Shown here piece after piece: positions 1 to 8,676 of a stretch of DNA of 64,000 nt. Source of the stretch: Pseudotabrizicola sp051200875 (GTDB lineage: Bacteria > Pseudomonadota > Alphaproteobacteria > Rhodobacterales > Rhodobacteraceae); the NCBI RefSeq assembly GCF_051200875.1, contig NZ_CP195191.1:3038001-3102000 (forward strand). Reading direction: 5' to 3'. The stretch's first letter is position 1, and every line of letters begins with the position of its first letter. The notes under the pieces are model-generated. The model ran no database searches. It had not been told where the DNA came from and worked only from the letters and a program-made list of their open reading frames with translations. Made by a program: the position numbers and the translations under genes.

Positions 1-1
1 G

Positions 2-1753
2 GACAAGGTCAACGGCAAGCTGACCGTATGGGGCACTTTCCAAGCCCCGCATGTGGTGCGCACTGTTGCCAGCCTTCTTTCTGGAATTGAAGAACACAAC
101 ATCCGCGTGATTAGCCCTGATATCGGCGGCGGCTTTGGCAACAAGGTTGGCGTTTATCCGGGTTATGTCTGCGCCATTGTCGCCTCGATTGTGACTGGCA
201 AGCCAGTAAAGTGGATCGAGGATCGGATGGACAATCTGATGGCCACCGCCTTCGCCCGCGACTACTGGATGAAGGGCCGAATCTCAGCCACCAAGGAAGG
301 CAAGATCACAGGCCTGCACTGCCATGTGACTGCCGATCACGGTGCCTTTGATGCCTGTGCTGACCCCACCAAATTTCCCGCTGGCTTCTTCCACATTTGC
401 ACCGGTTCCTACGACATTCCGGTTGCCTATGTCGGTGTTGACGGGGTCTATACCAACAAGGCTCCGGGGGGTGTGGCCTATCGCTGTTCGTTCCGCGTGA
501 CAGAAGCGGCCTACTTCATCGAACGGATGATTGAGGTTCTGGCGATTGAACTGGGGATGGATGCGGCTGAACTGCGCGCCAAGAACTTTATCCGCAAGGA
601 CCAGTTCCCTTATCAGTCAGCGCTGGGCTGGGAATACGACTCAGGGGACTATCACACGGCATGGGAAAAGGCACTGGATGCTGTGAATTACAAAGCCCTG
701 CGCGCCGAGCAGGCGCAGCGGATCGAGGATTTCAAGGCGGGTAAGACGCGCAAACTGCTTGGCATTGGGCTGACGCACTTCACAGAAATCGTCGGTGCCG
801 GCCCAGTGAAGAACTGCGATATCCTTGGGATGGGAATGTTCGACAGCTGCGAAATTCGCGTTCACCCCACTGGGTCAGCCATCGCGCGGCTCGGCACGAT
901 CAGCCAAGGTCAGGCCCATGCCACGACCTTTGCCCAGATCATTGCCAGCGAGATCGGTCTTTCCGCCGACAGTATCACGGTCGAAGAAGGCGATACCGAC
1001 ACGGCACCCTATGGACTTGGTACCTATGGGTCGCGGTCAACGCCGGTTGCGGGTGCGGCGACAGCACTTTGCGGCCGGAAGATCCGCGCCAAGGCACAGA
1101 TGATCGCGGCCTATTTGCTAGAAGTTCATGACGGCGATCTGGAATGGGACGTTGACCGGTTTGTCGTCAAAGGCGCACCTGAACGGTTCAAGACCATGAA
1201 GGAAATCGCCTATGCAGCCTATAATCAGGCCATTCCAGGGTTAGAACCGGGATTAGAGGCGGTCAGCTATTACGACCCGCCAAACATGACCTATCCCTTT
1301 GGTGCCTATATCGCCGTCATGGAGATTGACGTTGATACGGGCGAGCATGAGGTGCGCCAGTTCTATGCGCTCGACGATTGCGGCACCCGGATCAATCCGA
1401 TGGTCATCGAAGGCCAAGTCCATGGCGGCGCGACAGAGGGCTATGCCATCGCGATGGGGCAGGAAATTGCCTATGACGAGATCGGAAACGTCAAGACTGG
1501 CACGCTGATGGACTTCTTCCTGCCAACTGCATGGGAGACGCCACATTACACGACCGATCACACAGAAACGCCCTCACCGCATCATCCGATCGGCGCAAAA
1601 GGGGTTGGCGAAAGCCCGAATGTCGGATCGGTTCCAGCGTTTTCAAATGCGGTGCACGACGCCTTCCGGGCCTTTGGTCTACGGCAGAGCCATATGCCCC
1701 ATGACCACTGGCGCATCTGGAAGATTGCCCGTGATCTGGGATTGCATGGCTAA
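2..1753 (+). CDS. coxL: Aerobic carbon monoxide dehydrogenase large subunit, form I (5' end outside window)
   Basis: Molybdenum-copper subunit that oxidises CO to CO2 and passes electrons through partner subunits to quinones. The frame is open from base 2, so the N-terminus lies upstream; 583 residues are visible of a family size near 800. The active-site loop reads AYRCSFR (bases 476-496, Cys codon 485-487), which is the form I signature AYXCSFR; the Cys binds the copper of the Mo-Cu site. Form II relatives have AYRGAGR instead. A second active-site stretch, GAKGVGES near the C-terminus, supplies the conserved Glu. coxD begins 44 bases downstream and coxE, coxF and coxG follow, as in known form I operons. 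The medium and small subunits (coxM, coxS) would be expected upstream and are not visible here. Assignment as true CO dehydrogenase is strong. Confidence 0.93.
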   Translation, partial: DKVNGKLTVWGTFQAPHVVRTVASLLSGIEEHNIRVISPDIGGGFGNKVGVYPGYVCAIVASIVTGKPVKWIEDRMDNLMATAFARDYWMKGRISATKEGKITGLHCHVTADHGAFDACADPTKFPAGFFHICTGSYDIPVAYVGVDGVYTNKAPGGVAYRCSFRVTEAAYFIERMIEVLAIELGMDAAELRAKNFIRKDQFPYQSALGWEYDSGDYHTAWEKALDAVNYKALRAEQAQRIEDFKAGKTRKLLGIGLTHFTEIVGAGPVKNCDILGMGMFDSCEIRVHPTGSAIARLGTISQGQAHATTFAQIIASEIGLSADSITVEEGDTDTAPYGLGTYGSRSTPVAGAATALCGRKIRAKAQMIAAYLLEVHDGDLEWDVDRFVVKGAPERFKTMKEIAYAAYNQAIPGLEPGLEAVSYYDPPNMTYPFGAYIAVMEIDVDTGEHEVRQFYALDDCGTRINPMVIEGQVHGGATEGYAIAMGQEIAYDEIGNVKTGTLMDFFLPTAWETPHYTTDHTETPSPHHPIGAKGVGESPNVGSVPAFSNAVHDAFRAFGLRQSHMPHDHWRIWKIARDLGLHG

Positions 1754-1797
1754 GGGAAAGGAATGGGGCGGCTGGCTACGGTCGCCCCGTCGTAACA

Positions 1798-2676
1798 ATG
1801 ACAAATGTAACCGAAATAGAGACTGGGCTTAGCGCCCAAGGCTATGTCGCATCACCTGATTTGGCGATGGCGCTGCACCTGTCGCTGGCCCTTGGCCGAC
1901 CGCTTCTGCTGGAAGGTGCGGCAGGCGTCGGCAAAACCGAAGTGGCCCGCGCGCTCGCTGAATGGAAGGGTTGCGAGTTGATCCGGTTGCAATGCTACGA
2001 CGGGCTTGATGCCGCGCAGGCCATCTACGAATGGAACTACCCCCGGCAACTTCTGGCCATTCGCGCCCATGCGGAATCCGGTGAGACTGGCAGTGCTGTC
2101 GAGGCTCGGCTTTTCTCGGAAGATTATCTGCTGGAACGTCCTCTCTTGCGCGCCATACGCCAATCGGTGGCGCCAGTTTTGCTGATTGATGAAATCGACC
2201 GCGCTGATGAGGAATTCGAGGCCTATCTGCTCGAGGTCTTGTCAGATTTTCAGATCTCAATTCCAGAGTTGGGTACGGTCAAGGCCGTGACCCGACCCAT
2301 GGTGGTGCTGACCGCAAACGGGACGCGCGACCTGTCAGATGCGTTGCGGCGGCGCTGCCTTTACGCCCATGTCGATTATCCAGACCGTCAGACCGAACTT
2401 CGGATCCTTAAGGCGCGTTGCCCGGAAATAGCGGATACTTTGGCCGTTCAAATCATTTCCTTTGTGCAGTCACTGCGCAAAGAGGAGCTGGAGAAAAAGC
2501 CCGGCATTGCAGAAATGCTGGATTTCGCAGCTGCCTTGGCGGGTTTGGGCGTGGGTGACTTATCGGATGATCCCGCGATTTTACAGGCGGCTTTGGCCAC
2601 TCTGCTTAAGACTCAGGCAGATCGTGGGAATATCACAACCGAAATCGCGCAGCGTCTGGCGGGGAAAGCCGCATGA
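1798..2676 (+). CDS. coxD: CoxD, MoxR-type AAA+ ATPase for CO dehydrogenase maturation
   Basis: AAA+ ATPase of 292 residues. In carboxidotrophs CoxD, with CoxE and CoxF, helps build the sulphur- and copper-bridged molybdenum centre of CoxL. Walker A is GAAGVGKT (residues 40-47) and Walker B is VLLIDEID (127-134); the sensor region VVLTANGTRD follows. It sits 44 bases after coxL and overlaps coxE by four bases (ATGA), so the two are probably translationally coupled and their products act as a MoxR-VWA pair. No strong ribosome binding site precedes the ATG. The MoxR family is broad, but position between coxL and coxE makes the CoxD call secure. Confidence 0.9.
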   Translation: MTNVTEIETGLSAQGYVASPDLAMALHLSLALGRPLLLEGAAGVGKTEVARALAEWKGCELIRLQCYDGLDAAQAIYEWNYPRQLLAIRAHAESGETGSAVEARLFSEDYLLERPLLRAIRQSVAPVLLIDEIDRADEEFEAYLLEVLSDFQISIPELGTVKAVTRPMVVLTANGTRDLSDALRRRCLYAHVDYPDRQTELRILKARCPEIADTLAVQIISFVQSLRKEELEKKPGIAEMLDFAAALAGLGVGDLSDDPAILQAALATLLKTQADRGNITTEIAQRLAGKAA

Positions 2677-3848
2677 GAGGAGCCGTCACAAGATTTGCCG
2701 CGCGAGACGAAGGCTGCACGGCTAGGGTCGTTGGTTTCATGGCGCATCTGCGGGAAAACGGATTTCGGCTAGGAGTAGCCGAAACGGAAACGGCCCTCTG
2801 CGCTTTGTCTGCGATAGATGTGGATGAAGGCTCAGTGCGGCGGGCACTAAAGGCCGTGGCTTGCGGGTCTGTCGAAGATTGGACGCGGTTCGATGCGGTT
2901 TTCGATAGTTATTGGCGAAACGGAGGCAGGGTTCGAACCAAGGCTGTTCCATCAGGAAACTCGTCTAATACAGGGAATACCCGAACAGCGAACGGGCAAA
3001 GCAGTAACGGGGGCGGCAAAGCCGATGCGCCTGAAGCTCGCAGGGAGGGTGATTGCGAAAGCGGTGGGGAAGGGCGTTTGATCGCTTCGACAGTACGGAA
3101 CCTGATGAAAAAGGACCTGCGCGAAGTCGTTAGTGCGGAAGACATTCAGGAGGCAGAGCGTGTCGCCTATCGTTTGGGGGCTGCGCTGCGTGACCGTCGT
3201 TCCCGGAGAAAGGTAGCGTCGCGTCATCGAGGTCAGGTAGATCTGCGGCGGACGATCCGTGCTTCGCTTGCGACAGGCGGAGAGCCAATACGCCTTGCCT
3301 TTCGCAAGCGCCCGGACCGCCCGGTTCGGATCGCGGCCTTGGTTGATGTCTCAGGTTCGATGACGCTTTACGCTCGGCCGTTCTTGGCTTTTCTGGCGGG
3401 ATTGATGCGCTCTGACCCTTTGGGCGACGCGTATCTTTTCCACACCCGCCTTGTCCGGGTGACCGAAGCGTTGCGTGACGATGACCCGTTTCGCGCTTTG
3501 AACCGGATCACCTTGCTGGCCGACGGATTTGGCGGCGGCAGCAGGATTGGCGCCGCGCTGACGCAATTTTCAAAGACCTACGCGCGTCGCTTCGTGAGCG
3601 GGCGGTCGGTTGTGATCATTTTGTCTGACGGTTATGACTCTGCCCCCTCGGATGCTTTGGCTGCAGCCATGCAGAAACTCTCGAAACGGGGCTGCCGAAT
3701 CATTTGGCTAAACCCTTTGAAGGGTTGGCGAGGGTATGAACCAGTTGCCGCCGGAATGGCAGCTGCCATGCCCTATCTTGATCTTTTTGCCCCTGCGGCA
3801 ACGCTGGATGATCTCCTTTCCCTTGAAACGGAGCTTGCAAGATTATGA
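2673..3848 (+). CDS. coxE: CoxE, von Willebrand factor A domain protein
   Basis: VWA-domain protein of 391 residues, partner of the CoxD ATPase in maturation of CO dehydrogenase. The C-terminal VWA domain carries an intact metal-ion adhesion motif, DVSGSM (first Asp at residue 225), and a later SDGYDS segment. Residues about 90-130 are low-complexity, rich in Gly, Asn and Ser, and look like a flexible linker between the N-terminal helical part and the VWA domain. Start and stop both overlap neighbours by four bases (ATGA with coxD and with coxF), so the three genes form one translationally coupled unit. Confidence 0.9.
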   Translation: MRGAVTRFAARDEGCTARVVGFMAHLRENGFRLGVAETETALCALSAIDVDEGSVRRALKAVACGSVEDWTRFDAVFDSYWRNGGRVRTKAVPSGNSSNTGNTRTANGQSSNGGGKADAPEARREGDCESGGEGRLIASTVRNLMKKDLREVVSAEDIQEAERVAYRLGAALRDRRSRRKVASRHRGQVDLRRTIRASLATGGEPIRLAFRKRPDRPVRIAALVDVSGSMTLYARPFLAFLAGLMRSDPLGDAYLFHTRLVRVTEALRDDDPFRALNRITLLADGFGGGSRIGAALTQFSKTYARRFVSGRSVVIILSDGYDSAPSDALAAAMQKLSKRGCRIIWLNPLKGWRGYEPVAAGMAAAMPYLDLFAPAATLDDLLSLETELARL

Positions 3849-4810
3849 CCTTGATGGCCGTCGAAAAGTTTGAAGCCACTCTGTCCGATTTGCGGGCCAA
3901 AGGCGCAACTTTTGCAGTGGCGACGGTTGTCCGCACTGTGGATGCAACCAGTGCGAAACCGGGTGCGAAGGCGATTGTCCTTCCAGATGGTACGATCGTC
4001 GAGGGTTGGATCGGCGGTGGTTGTGCCCGCGCCGCGGTTGGCTGCGCCGGAGCAACCGCAATTGCGCGCCGCGAGCCGCAATTCATTTCTCTACGCCCTG
4101 AAGAACTGCTTGCTGCCGAAGGGGTGGCACCCGGTGACGAGAGACATGGTGTTCGGTTTGCGAAAAATGGTTGCCCTTCAAAGGGGTCGATGGACATCTT
4201 TATCGAGCCGGTTCTGCCAAGGCCCCATCTGGTGATTTTCGGGTCAGGCCCCGTAGCCTTGGCACTGGCAGACCTGGGGGGGCGCTTCGATTACTTTCGC
4301 ACGCTTGCGGCCCCAGGCCTTGTAGAAGGGCCTGCCGACCGGGTCCAAGATGGCTATGCGATCGAAGCGCTGCCTGCCGGTCAAAGGTTTATCGTCGTCG
4401 CCACTCAGGGAAAGGGTGACGAAGCCGGGTTGCGTGCTGCATTGTCGTCCGGGGCGGATCACATCGCCTTTGTCGGATCGCGAAGGAAGTTTCAGTCACT
4501 TGCAGAAAAACTGACAGCGACAGGAATTGGGCAAGCGGCTATTGGTCGTGTCAAGGCACCTGCCGGGCTGGATATTCATGCGATTGGCCCCGAGGAAATC
4601 GCCCTTTCAATCTTGGCCGAAATCACGCTTTTGCGCAGATCAGCAGGCCGCGAAGGCGATCAAGCCCCGGAAACAGAGAACTACAATCGCGCCGAGACCA
4701 AGATCACGGACGAAACCAAATCACCGCAAGGCTTTTGGCGACGACTATTCCCACCACTGACTTCAGAACAATCCGCCATCATGGCAAGCGTTAAACTTCC
4801 CTGCTGCTAA
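3845..4810 (+). CDS. coxF: CoxF, XdhC/CoxF-family molybdenum cofactor insertion protein
   Basis: 321 residues. The N-terminal XdhC_CoxF domain shows the family stretch GWIGGGCARAAV (about residues 53-64), and the C-terminal half holds a Rossmann-type motif, VIFGSGPVALALADLG. XdhC proteins bind molybdenum cofactor, protect it and promote sulphuration before insertion into hydroxylases of the xanthine dehydrogenase family; CoxF is the CO dehydrogenase version. The last 50 or so residues are polar and probably disordered before a final Cys-Cys pair. The ATG overlaps the coxE stop, and coxG starts 10 bases after the stop. Confidence comes from both family and position. Confidence 0.88.
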   Translation: MTLMAVEKFEATLSDLRAKGATFAVATVVRTVDATSAKPGAKAIVLPDGTIVEGWIGGGCARAAVGCAGATAIARREPQFISLRPEELLAAEGVAPGDERHGVRFAKNGCPSKGSMDIFIEPVLPRPHLVIFGSGPVALALADLGGRFDYFRTLAAPGLVEGPADRVQDGYAIEALPAGQRFIVVATQGKGDEAGLRAALSSGADHIAFVGSRRKFQSLAEKLTATGIGQAAIGRVKAPAGLDIHAIGPEEIALSILAEITLLRRSAGREGDQAPETENYNRAETKITDETKSPQGFWRRLFPPLTSEQSAIMASVKLPCC

Positions 4811-4820
4811 AGGAACTCTC

Positions 4821-5276
4821 ATGGATCTTTCCGACGAATTGGTTATCCCCGCACCCCGTGACCGCGTGTATAACGCGTTGCAAGATCCCGAGATTTTGCG
4901 TCGTTGCATTCCCGGTTGTGAGGAACTGGTAAAGCACTCTGACACCGAGCTTGAAGCGAAGGTCGTCTTGAAAGTCGGCCCGGTCAAAGCGCGCTTTGCC
5001 GGCAAAGTATTGTTGAACCCAGAAAACCCACCTGAAAAGTTTTCATTGCAAGGTGAAGGCAGCGGCGGTGTAGCGGGCTTCGCAAAGGGTGGGGCCGAAG
5101 TGTTTCTGGAGGATCGGGGCAGCGAGACCCTTCTGCGCTATGACGCAAAAGCCGACATCGGTGGCAAGCTTGCACAACTGGGATCCCGATTGATCCAAGG
5201 GACGGCAAAGAAGCTTGCGGCTTCCTTCTTTGAAGAATTGCAGAAGGTGCTTAGCGAAGAAGCGGCCACATCCTGA
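4821..5276 (+). CDS. coxG: CoxG, SRPBCC-fold CO dehydrogenase accessory protein
   Basis: 151 residues matching the CoxG (carbon monoxide dehydrogenase subunit G) branch of the SRPBCC/START-like fold, opening with a DELVIPAPRDRVYNALQDPE-type helix-grip start and containing GCEEL and the Gly-rich GEGSGGVAGFAKG turn. CoxG proteins are thought to help anchor CO dehydrogenase at the membrane; some recent work links them to quinone handling. This copy ends after the domain and lacks the hydrophobic C-terminal tail found in longer versions. An AAAGGA-like ribosome site (about bases 4810-4815) precedes the ATG. It is the last gene of the cox run; coxH, coxI and coxK do not follow. Confidence 0.88.
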   Translation: MDLSDELVIPAPRDRVYNALQDPEILRRCIPGCEELVKHSDTELEAKVVLKVGPVKARFAGKVLLNPENPPEKFSLQGEGSGGVAGFAKGGAEVFLEDRGSETLLRYDAKADIGGKLAQLGSRLIQGTAKKLAASFFEELQKVLSEEAATS

Positions 5277-5286
5277 GTTCCCGTGG

Positions 5287-5307
5287 CCCGCAAAAATGCG
5301 GGTTATT
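5287..5307. terminator. Hairpin between convergent coxG and DUF4202 genes
   Basis: Perfect 6-bp stem CCCGCA / TGCGGG with an AAAA loop (5287-5302), followed by TTATT. It lies 10 bases after the coxG stop and 17 bases before the end of the opposing gene, so it could stop transcripts from the cox side; the U tract is short. Confidence 0.5.
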
Positions 5308-5323
5308 CAAATGATCGCTGATG

Positions 5324-5896
5324 CTAGTCGCCCTGCTTTGGGCGAATAGCGTCAGCGAGGTGCTCCGGCAGATCAAACTCCTTGATCGCTCTAAGCCGCG
5401 CTTGATCCGACATTTTGCGCGCTGTCTTGCGGACAATGTCAAGGTTTTCGTCCAAGCCGCGTCCTTCCGCGAACGGGGCGAAATACCAGCGAATGAAGAC
5501 AAAACAGACGACATCTTCGAGGGTCTGAACTTCGCTGTCTCGCTTGATGCCTTCTTTTCGTAAGAGAACTCCGACACGCTCTTGATCAGCCGTTGGATAG
5601 CCAACGGAAGCCATGATCTCGGCAACGCGAACGGCATGTCTGCGTCCCTGTTCGCGCCGCCATGCAAAATAGCCTTCTTTTCCAGCGGGATAATCTGTGC
5701 GTGGCAAAAGCCAACGCTCGATATGCTGACCGCGTGCCGCAATTTGGAGAACTTCACTTGCGCTTGGCACAAGGCGCGAAAGTTCAATTGTCATGCGCTG
5801 ACCATAAAGGAACGCGGCGGGAAGCCCGTTTTCTATGTTTGGATCTGCGCGGTTGGCTGCGTCAATCTTTTCAAAGGCATTTTGTAGCCTGTTCAA
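5324..5896 (-). CDS. DUF4202 family protein
   Basis: 190 residues resembling the DUF4202 family, a soluble all-helical protein of unknown function. Recognisable stretches are an early IDAANRADPN, the YGQRMTIEL segment, AARGQHIERWLLPR and QTLEDVVCFVFIRWYF; the conserved His, Arg and Glu-Asp pairs resemble HD-like metal-binding folds, but that is inference. The start is TTG at 5896: no ATG fits the family N-terminus, and an AAGGA ribosome site lies 8 bases before it. The gene sits 103 bases downstream of a P-type ATPase on the same strand and may share its transcript. It is convergent with coxG. Confidence 0.75.
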   Translation of the reverse strand: MNRLQNAFEKIDAANRADPNIENGLPAAFLYGQRMTIELSRLVPSASEVLQIAARGQHIERWLLPRTDYPAGKEGYFAWRREQGRRHAVRVAEIMASVGYPTADQERVGVLLRKEGIKRDSEVQTLEDVVCFVFIRWYFAPFAEGRGLDENLDIVRKTARKMSDQARLRAIKEFDLPEHLADAIRPKQGD

Positions 5897-5999
5897 AACG
5901 TTCGTCCTTTTGAAGCAACCCCCAGCAAGCCCAGGAGGCGTCGGGTCATCTCGAAACGATCCCCATTCTGAGTTGGCGAAAGAGATCTTGTCTTTCAGG

Positions 6000-8528
6000 T
6001 TAACTTTTCCGCTTGTTCTGCCAGAGCGGCTTAAGGATTTCTAGTGCCAGTAATAGCACTAATCCCGATCCAAGTGGCACGCCCAACCATTCCGTTGGCA
6101 GTGGGCCAAACCGGAAGATGTCTTGTGCGGCGGGCCATGTGAGGATCAGCACCAACAAGATCGCAACAGCGGTAAGAACGATCAGGAGTGCGGGTTTCGG
6201 GCGCCTTATGGCCGTCCACAGGGACGCCTTGAACGAACGGTTAACGAAAATCAAGGCAACGATGACTGCGATCAGCGAAATGAAGGTCAGCCCGCGCAGC
6301 ACGTCTTCTGTCATCCCGATATGCGCGCCATAGAACAGAACCGCCGCCACGGTAATGAAAGACGCGATCCCCTGAGTGAGACTCCATCCCAGAAGTTGAC
6401 CAGAGAATAGTCGCTCGTCCGGGTCGCGAGGAGGGCGCTTCATGATGTCGTCCTCTTCGTCTTCAGCTTCGAAGACAAGTGTGCAGACAGGGTCAATGAC
6501 CAACTCCAGAAAGGCGATGTGTATTGGCCCCAAGATGATCGGAAAACCGAAGAGAAGCGGCATGATGGCCAAACCCGCAATGGGAACATGGACCGCGAAA
6601 ATAAAGGACACGGCTTTCTGCAAGTTGTCGTAAATGCGTCTTCCCAGTTTGATGGCCTGCAGAATTGAACCGAAATCATCGTCCAAAAGAACGATAGCAG
6701 ATGCTTCGCGTGCCACATCAGTGCCGCGACCGCCCATTGCTATTCCGATATGCGCGCTTTTCAGCGACGGAGCGTCATTCACGCCGTCACCGGTCATGGC
6801 AACGACGTGGTTTTCAGACTTCAGCGCATTCACAATACGCAGTTTCTGCTCGGGCATAATGCGCGCGAAAACATCGCATTCCAGTAAGCGTTTGCGAAGC
6901 GACGCATCGTCCAGCGCATTAAGTTCTTGTCCGCTTATCGGTGCGTTGCCGGCTAGACCTGCTTCCCGAGCAATTGCCAATGCTGTCAGGGGATAGTCGC
7001 CGGTGATCATTTTGACCGCTATTCCGGCTTGCCGACATTCGGCGACAGCTTTGGGAACAGATCCTCGAAGAGGGTCCGCGAGTCCGATTAGCCCCAGAAA
7101 TGTGACGCTCAGGTCTTTCTGTTCTTCTGGAAGTTCCCCAGCAGCTGTTCCCGCCGCAATGCCCAGAACGCGCAATCCGTCGGCAGCCATCTGGTCCACG
7201 GATTTTGCCATCGATCGCCGGGCTTCCTCCGGCAAACCGCATAGGTCGGCTATCGCTTCAGGTGCCCCTTTTGCGGCAAGGAAAAGCTGTTTCGGGTCAC
7301 GGGAAAGCCGCCATACCTGCGTCATGGCTAATAGTTCAGGGCGAAGTCCGTAGCTGTGGACCAAAGCCATTTCTTCTCTGGCAATAAGTTGAGGCCAACT
7401 TTCGAAAAAGGCCCGCTCCATGGGATCGCTAGGTTCCGGGTCACAGGCAAAAACGCCTGCCCTCAGCACTTTGCGAATTTCATCGTCAGGTTCGGTCGAC
7501 CCTGCTGTGTTGTAAATCGTGCCTCCCGGAAGTCGGACTTGTCTTATGGCCATCCGGTTTTCGGTCAATGTGCCGGTCTTGTCGGTACAAAGAACGGTTG
7601 CAGCGCCCAGCGTTTCGATCGCCGCTGCTCGCCGCGTCAGAACCCGGGCCTTTGATAGTCGCCAAGCGCCCATAGCCATGAAGATGGCAAGTACAACCGG
7701 AAACTCTTCGGGTAGCATCGACATGCTGATCGCGATGGATGCCAGAATAGCATCCAGCCAATCATTCAAAATGTAGTAGTAAAGGCCGCCAACCAGCAAG
7801 CTGACAGCAAGTCCGACAATCATGAACAAGACCACAATTTGCCTTGTCTGTGCATAAAGCCGTGGGGTTTCAGTTGCCAACCCAGCCAGTGATGACCCAA
7901 TCCGTCCGATTTCAGTATCCGTGGCCGTTGCTGTGACTGTGGCCAGCCCCTTTCCTCGAACGACCAATGTGCCTGAATAGACGAATGGAAGTTGATCACC
8001 GCCGGGTGGTGAATAATCCACCTCTACATCTAACGGTGTCGCTGACTTGGATACCGCAACAGCTTCACCGGTCAGGATTGACTCATCTATCCGCAAGTCC
8101 TGCGCCATCGACAGCCGCGCATCAGCGGGAACGCGGTCCCCTTCCGACAGAACGATGACGTCGCCGAGGACAACATCCCTACCTGCAATGCGTTGCCTTT
8201 GCCCGTCGCGGATCACCAAGGCTCGCGGGCTGCTTAGATCCTTCAGCGCCGCCAAAACCTTTTCGCTTCTCAACTCCTGTATCACGGTGATCAGGACAGA
8301 AAGGCATGCAAAGGCCATCAAGACCGCGGCATCCCGCAACTCGCCGATGAGCCCATAGATAAGCCCACCCCCCAGCAAGAGCGCCAGCATGGGTTCTTTG
8401 ATGACGTCTAAAAGTATTCCCGTGGCCGTGCGACGATTTTCTGCAGGCAATTCGTTTGCGCCATTGGCCGCCAAACGGCGTTCTGCTTCCGCAGAGCTTA
8501 AGCCGGACAGGCCGCTGTCATCTGCCAT
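6000..8528 (-). CDS. P-type cation-transporting ATPase (P2-like)
   Basis: 842-residue membrane pump that couples ATP hydrolysis to cation export. All family landmarks are present: an actuator motif ILTGEAVAV, the phosphorylation site DKTGTLTEN (Asp316), the hinge TGDGVNDAPSLKSAHIGIAMG, and hydrophobic segments before and after the cytoplasmic domains. The M4 ion-site motif reads MLPEEFPVV instead of the PEGL of SERCA/PMR1-type calcium pumps, which marks a bacterial subgroup with uncertain ion choice; Ca2+ or Mn2+ are guesses. There is no N-terminal heavy-metal domain and no CPC motif, so it is not a CopA/ZntA type. It lies alone upstream of the DUF4202 gene. Confidence 0.9.
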   Translation of the reverse strand: MADDSGLSGLSSAEAERRLAANGANELPAENRRTATGILLDVIKEPMLALLLGGGLIYGLIGELRDAAVLMAFACLSVLITVIQELRSEKVLAALKDLSSPRALVIRDGQRQRIAGRDVVLGDVIVLSEGDRVPADARLSMAQDLRIDESILTGEAVAVSKSATPLDVEVDYSPPGGDQLPFVYSGTLVVRGKGLATVTATATDTEIGRIGSSLAGLATETPRLYAQTRQIVVLFMIVGLAVSLLVGGLYYYILNDWLDAILASIAISMSMLPEEFPVVLAIFMAMGAWRLSKARVLTRRAAAIETLGAATVLCTDKTGTLTENRMAIRQVRLPGGTIYNTAGSTEPDDEIRKVLRAGVFACDPEPSDPMERAFFESWPQLIAREEMALVHSYGLRPELLAMTQVWRLSRDPKQLFLAAKGAPEAIADLCGLPEEARRSMAKSVDQMAADGLRVLGIAAGTAAGELPEEQKDLSVTFLGLIGLADPLRGSVPKAVAECRQAGIAVKMITGDYPLTALAIAREAGLAGNAPISGQELNALDDASLRKRLLECDVFARIMPEQKLRIVNALKSENHVVAMTGDGVNDAPSLKSAHIGIAMGGRGTDVAREASAIVLLDDDFGSILQAIKLGRRIYDNLQKAVSFIFAVHVPIAGLAIMPLLFGFPIILGPIHIAFLELVIDPVCTLVFEAEDEEDDIMKRPPRDPDERLFSGQLLGWSLTQGIASFITVAAVLFYGAHIGMTEDVLRGLTFISLIAVIVALIFVNRSFKASLWTAIRRPKPALLIVLTAVAILLVLILTWPAAQDIFRFGPLPTEWLGVPLGSGLVLLLALEILKPLWQNKRKS

Positions 8529-8676
8529 GTCATCCTCTGTCGCTGCACCAAGACCGCACTTTCAATGCCTTAGCATGGTGTCGGATTGGTTCTATTCTTT
8601 CAACGCGACATAATACGACCCATTTTACGAGCCGCTAAGAAGAACAAGGCAAGTGTCCAGAAAACTGAGGGCACCG

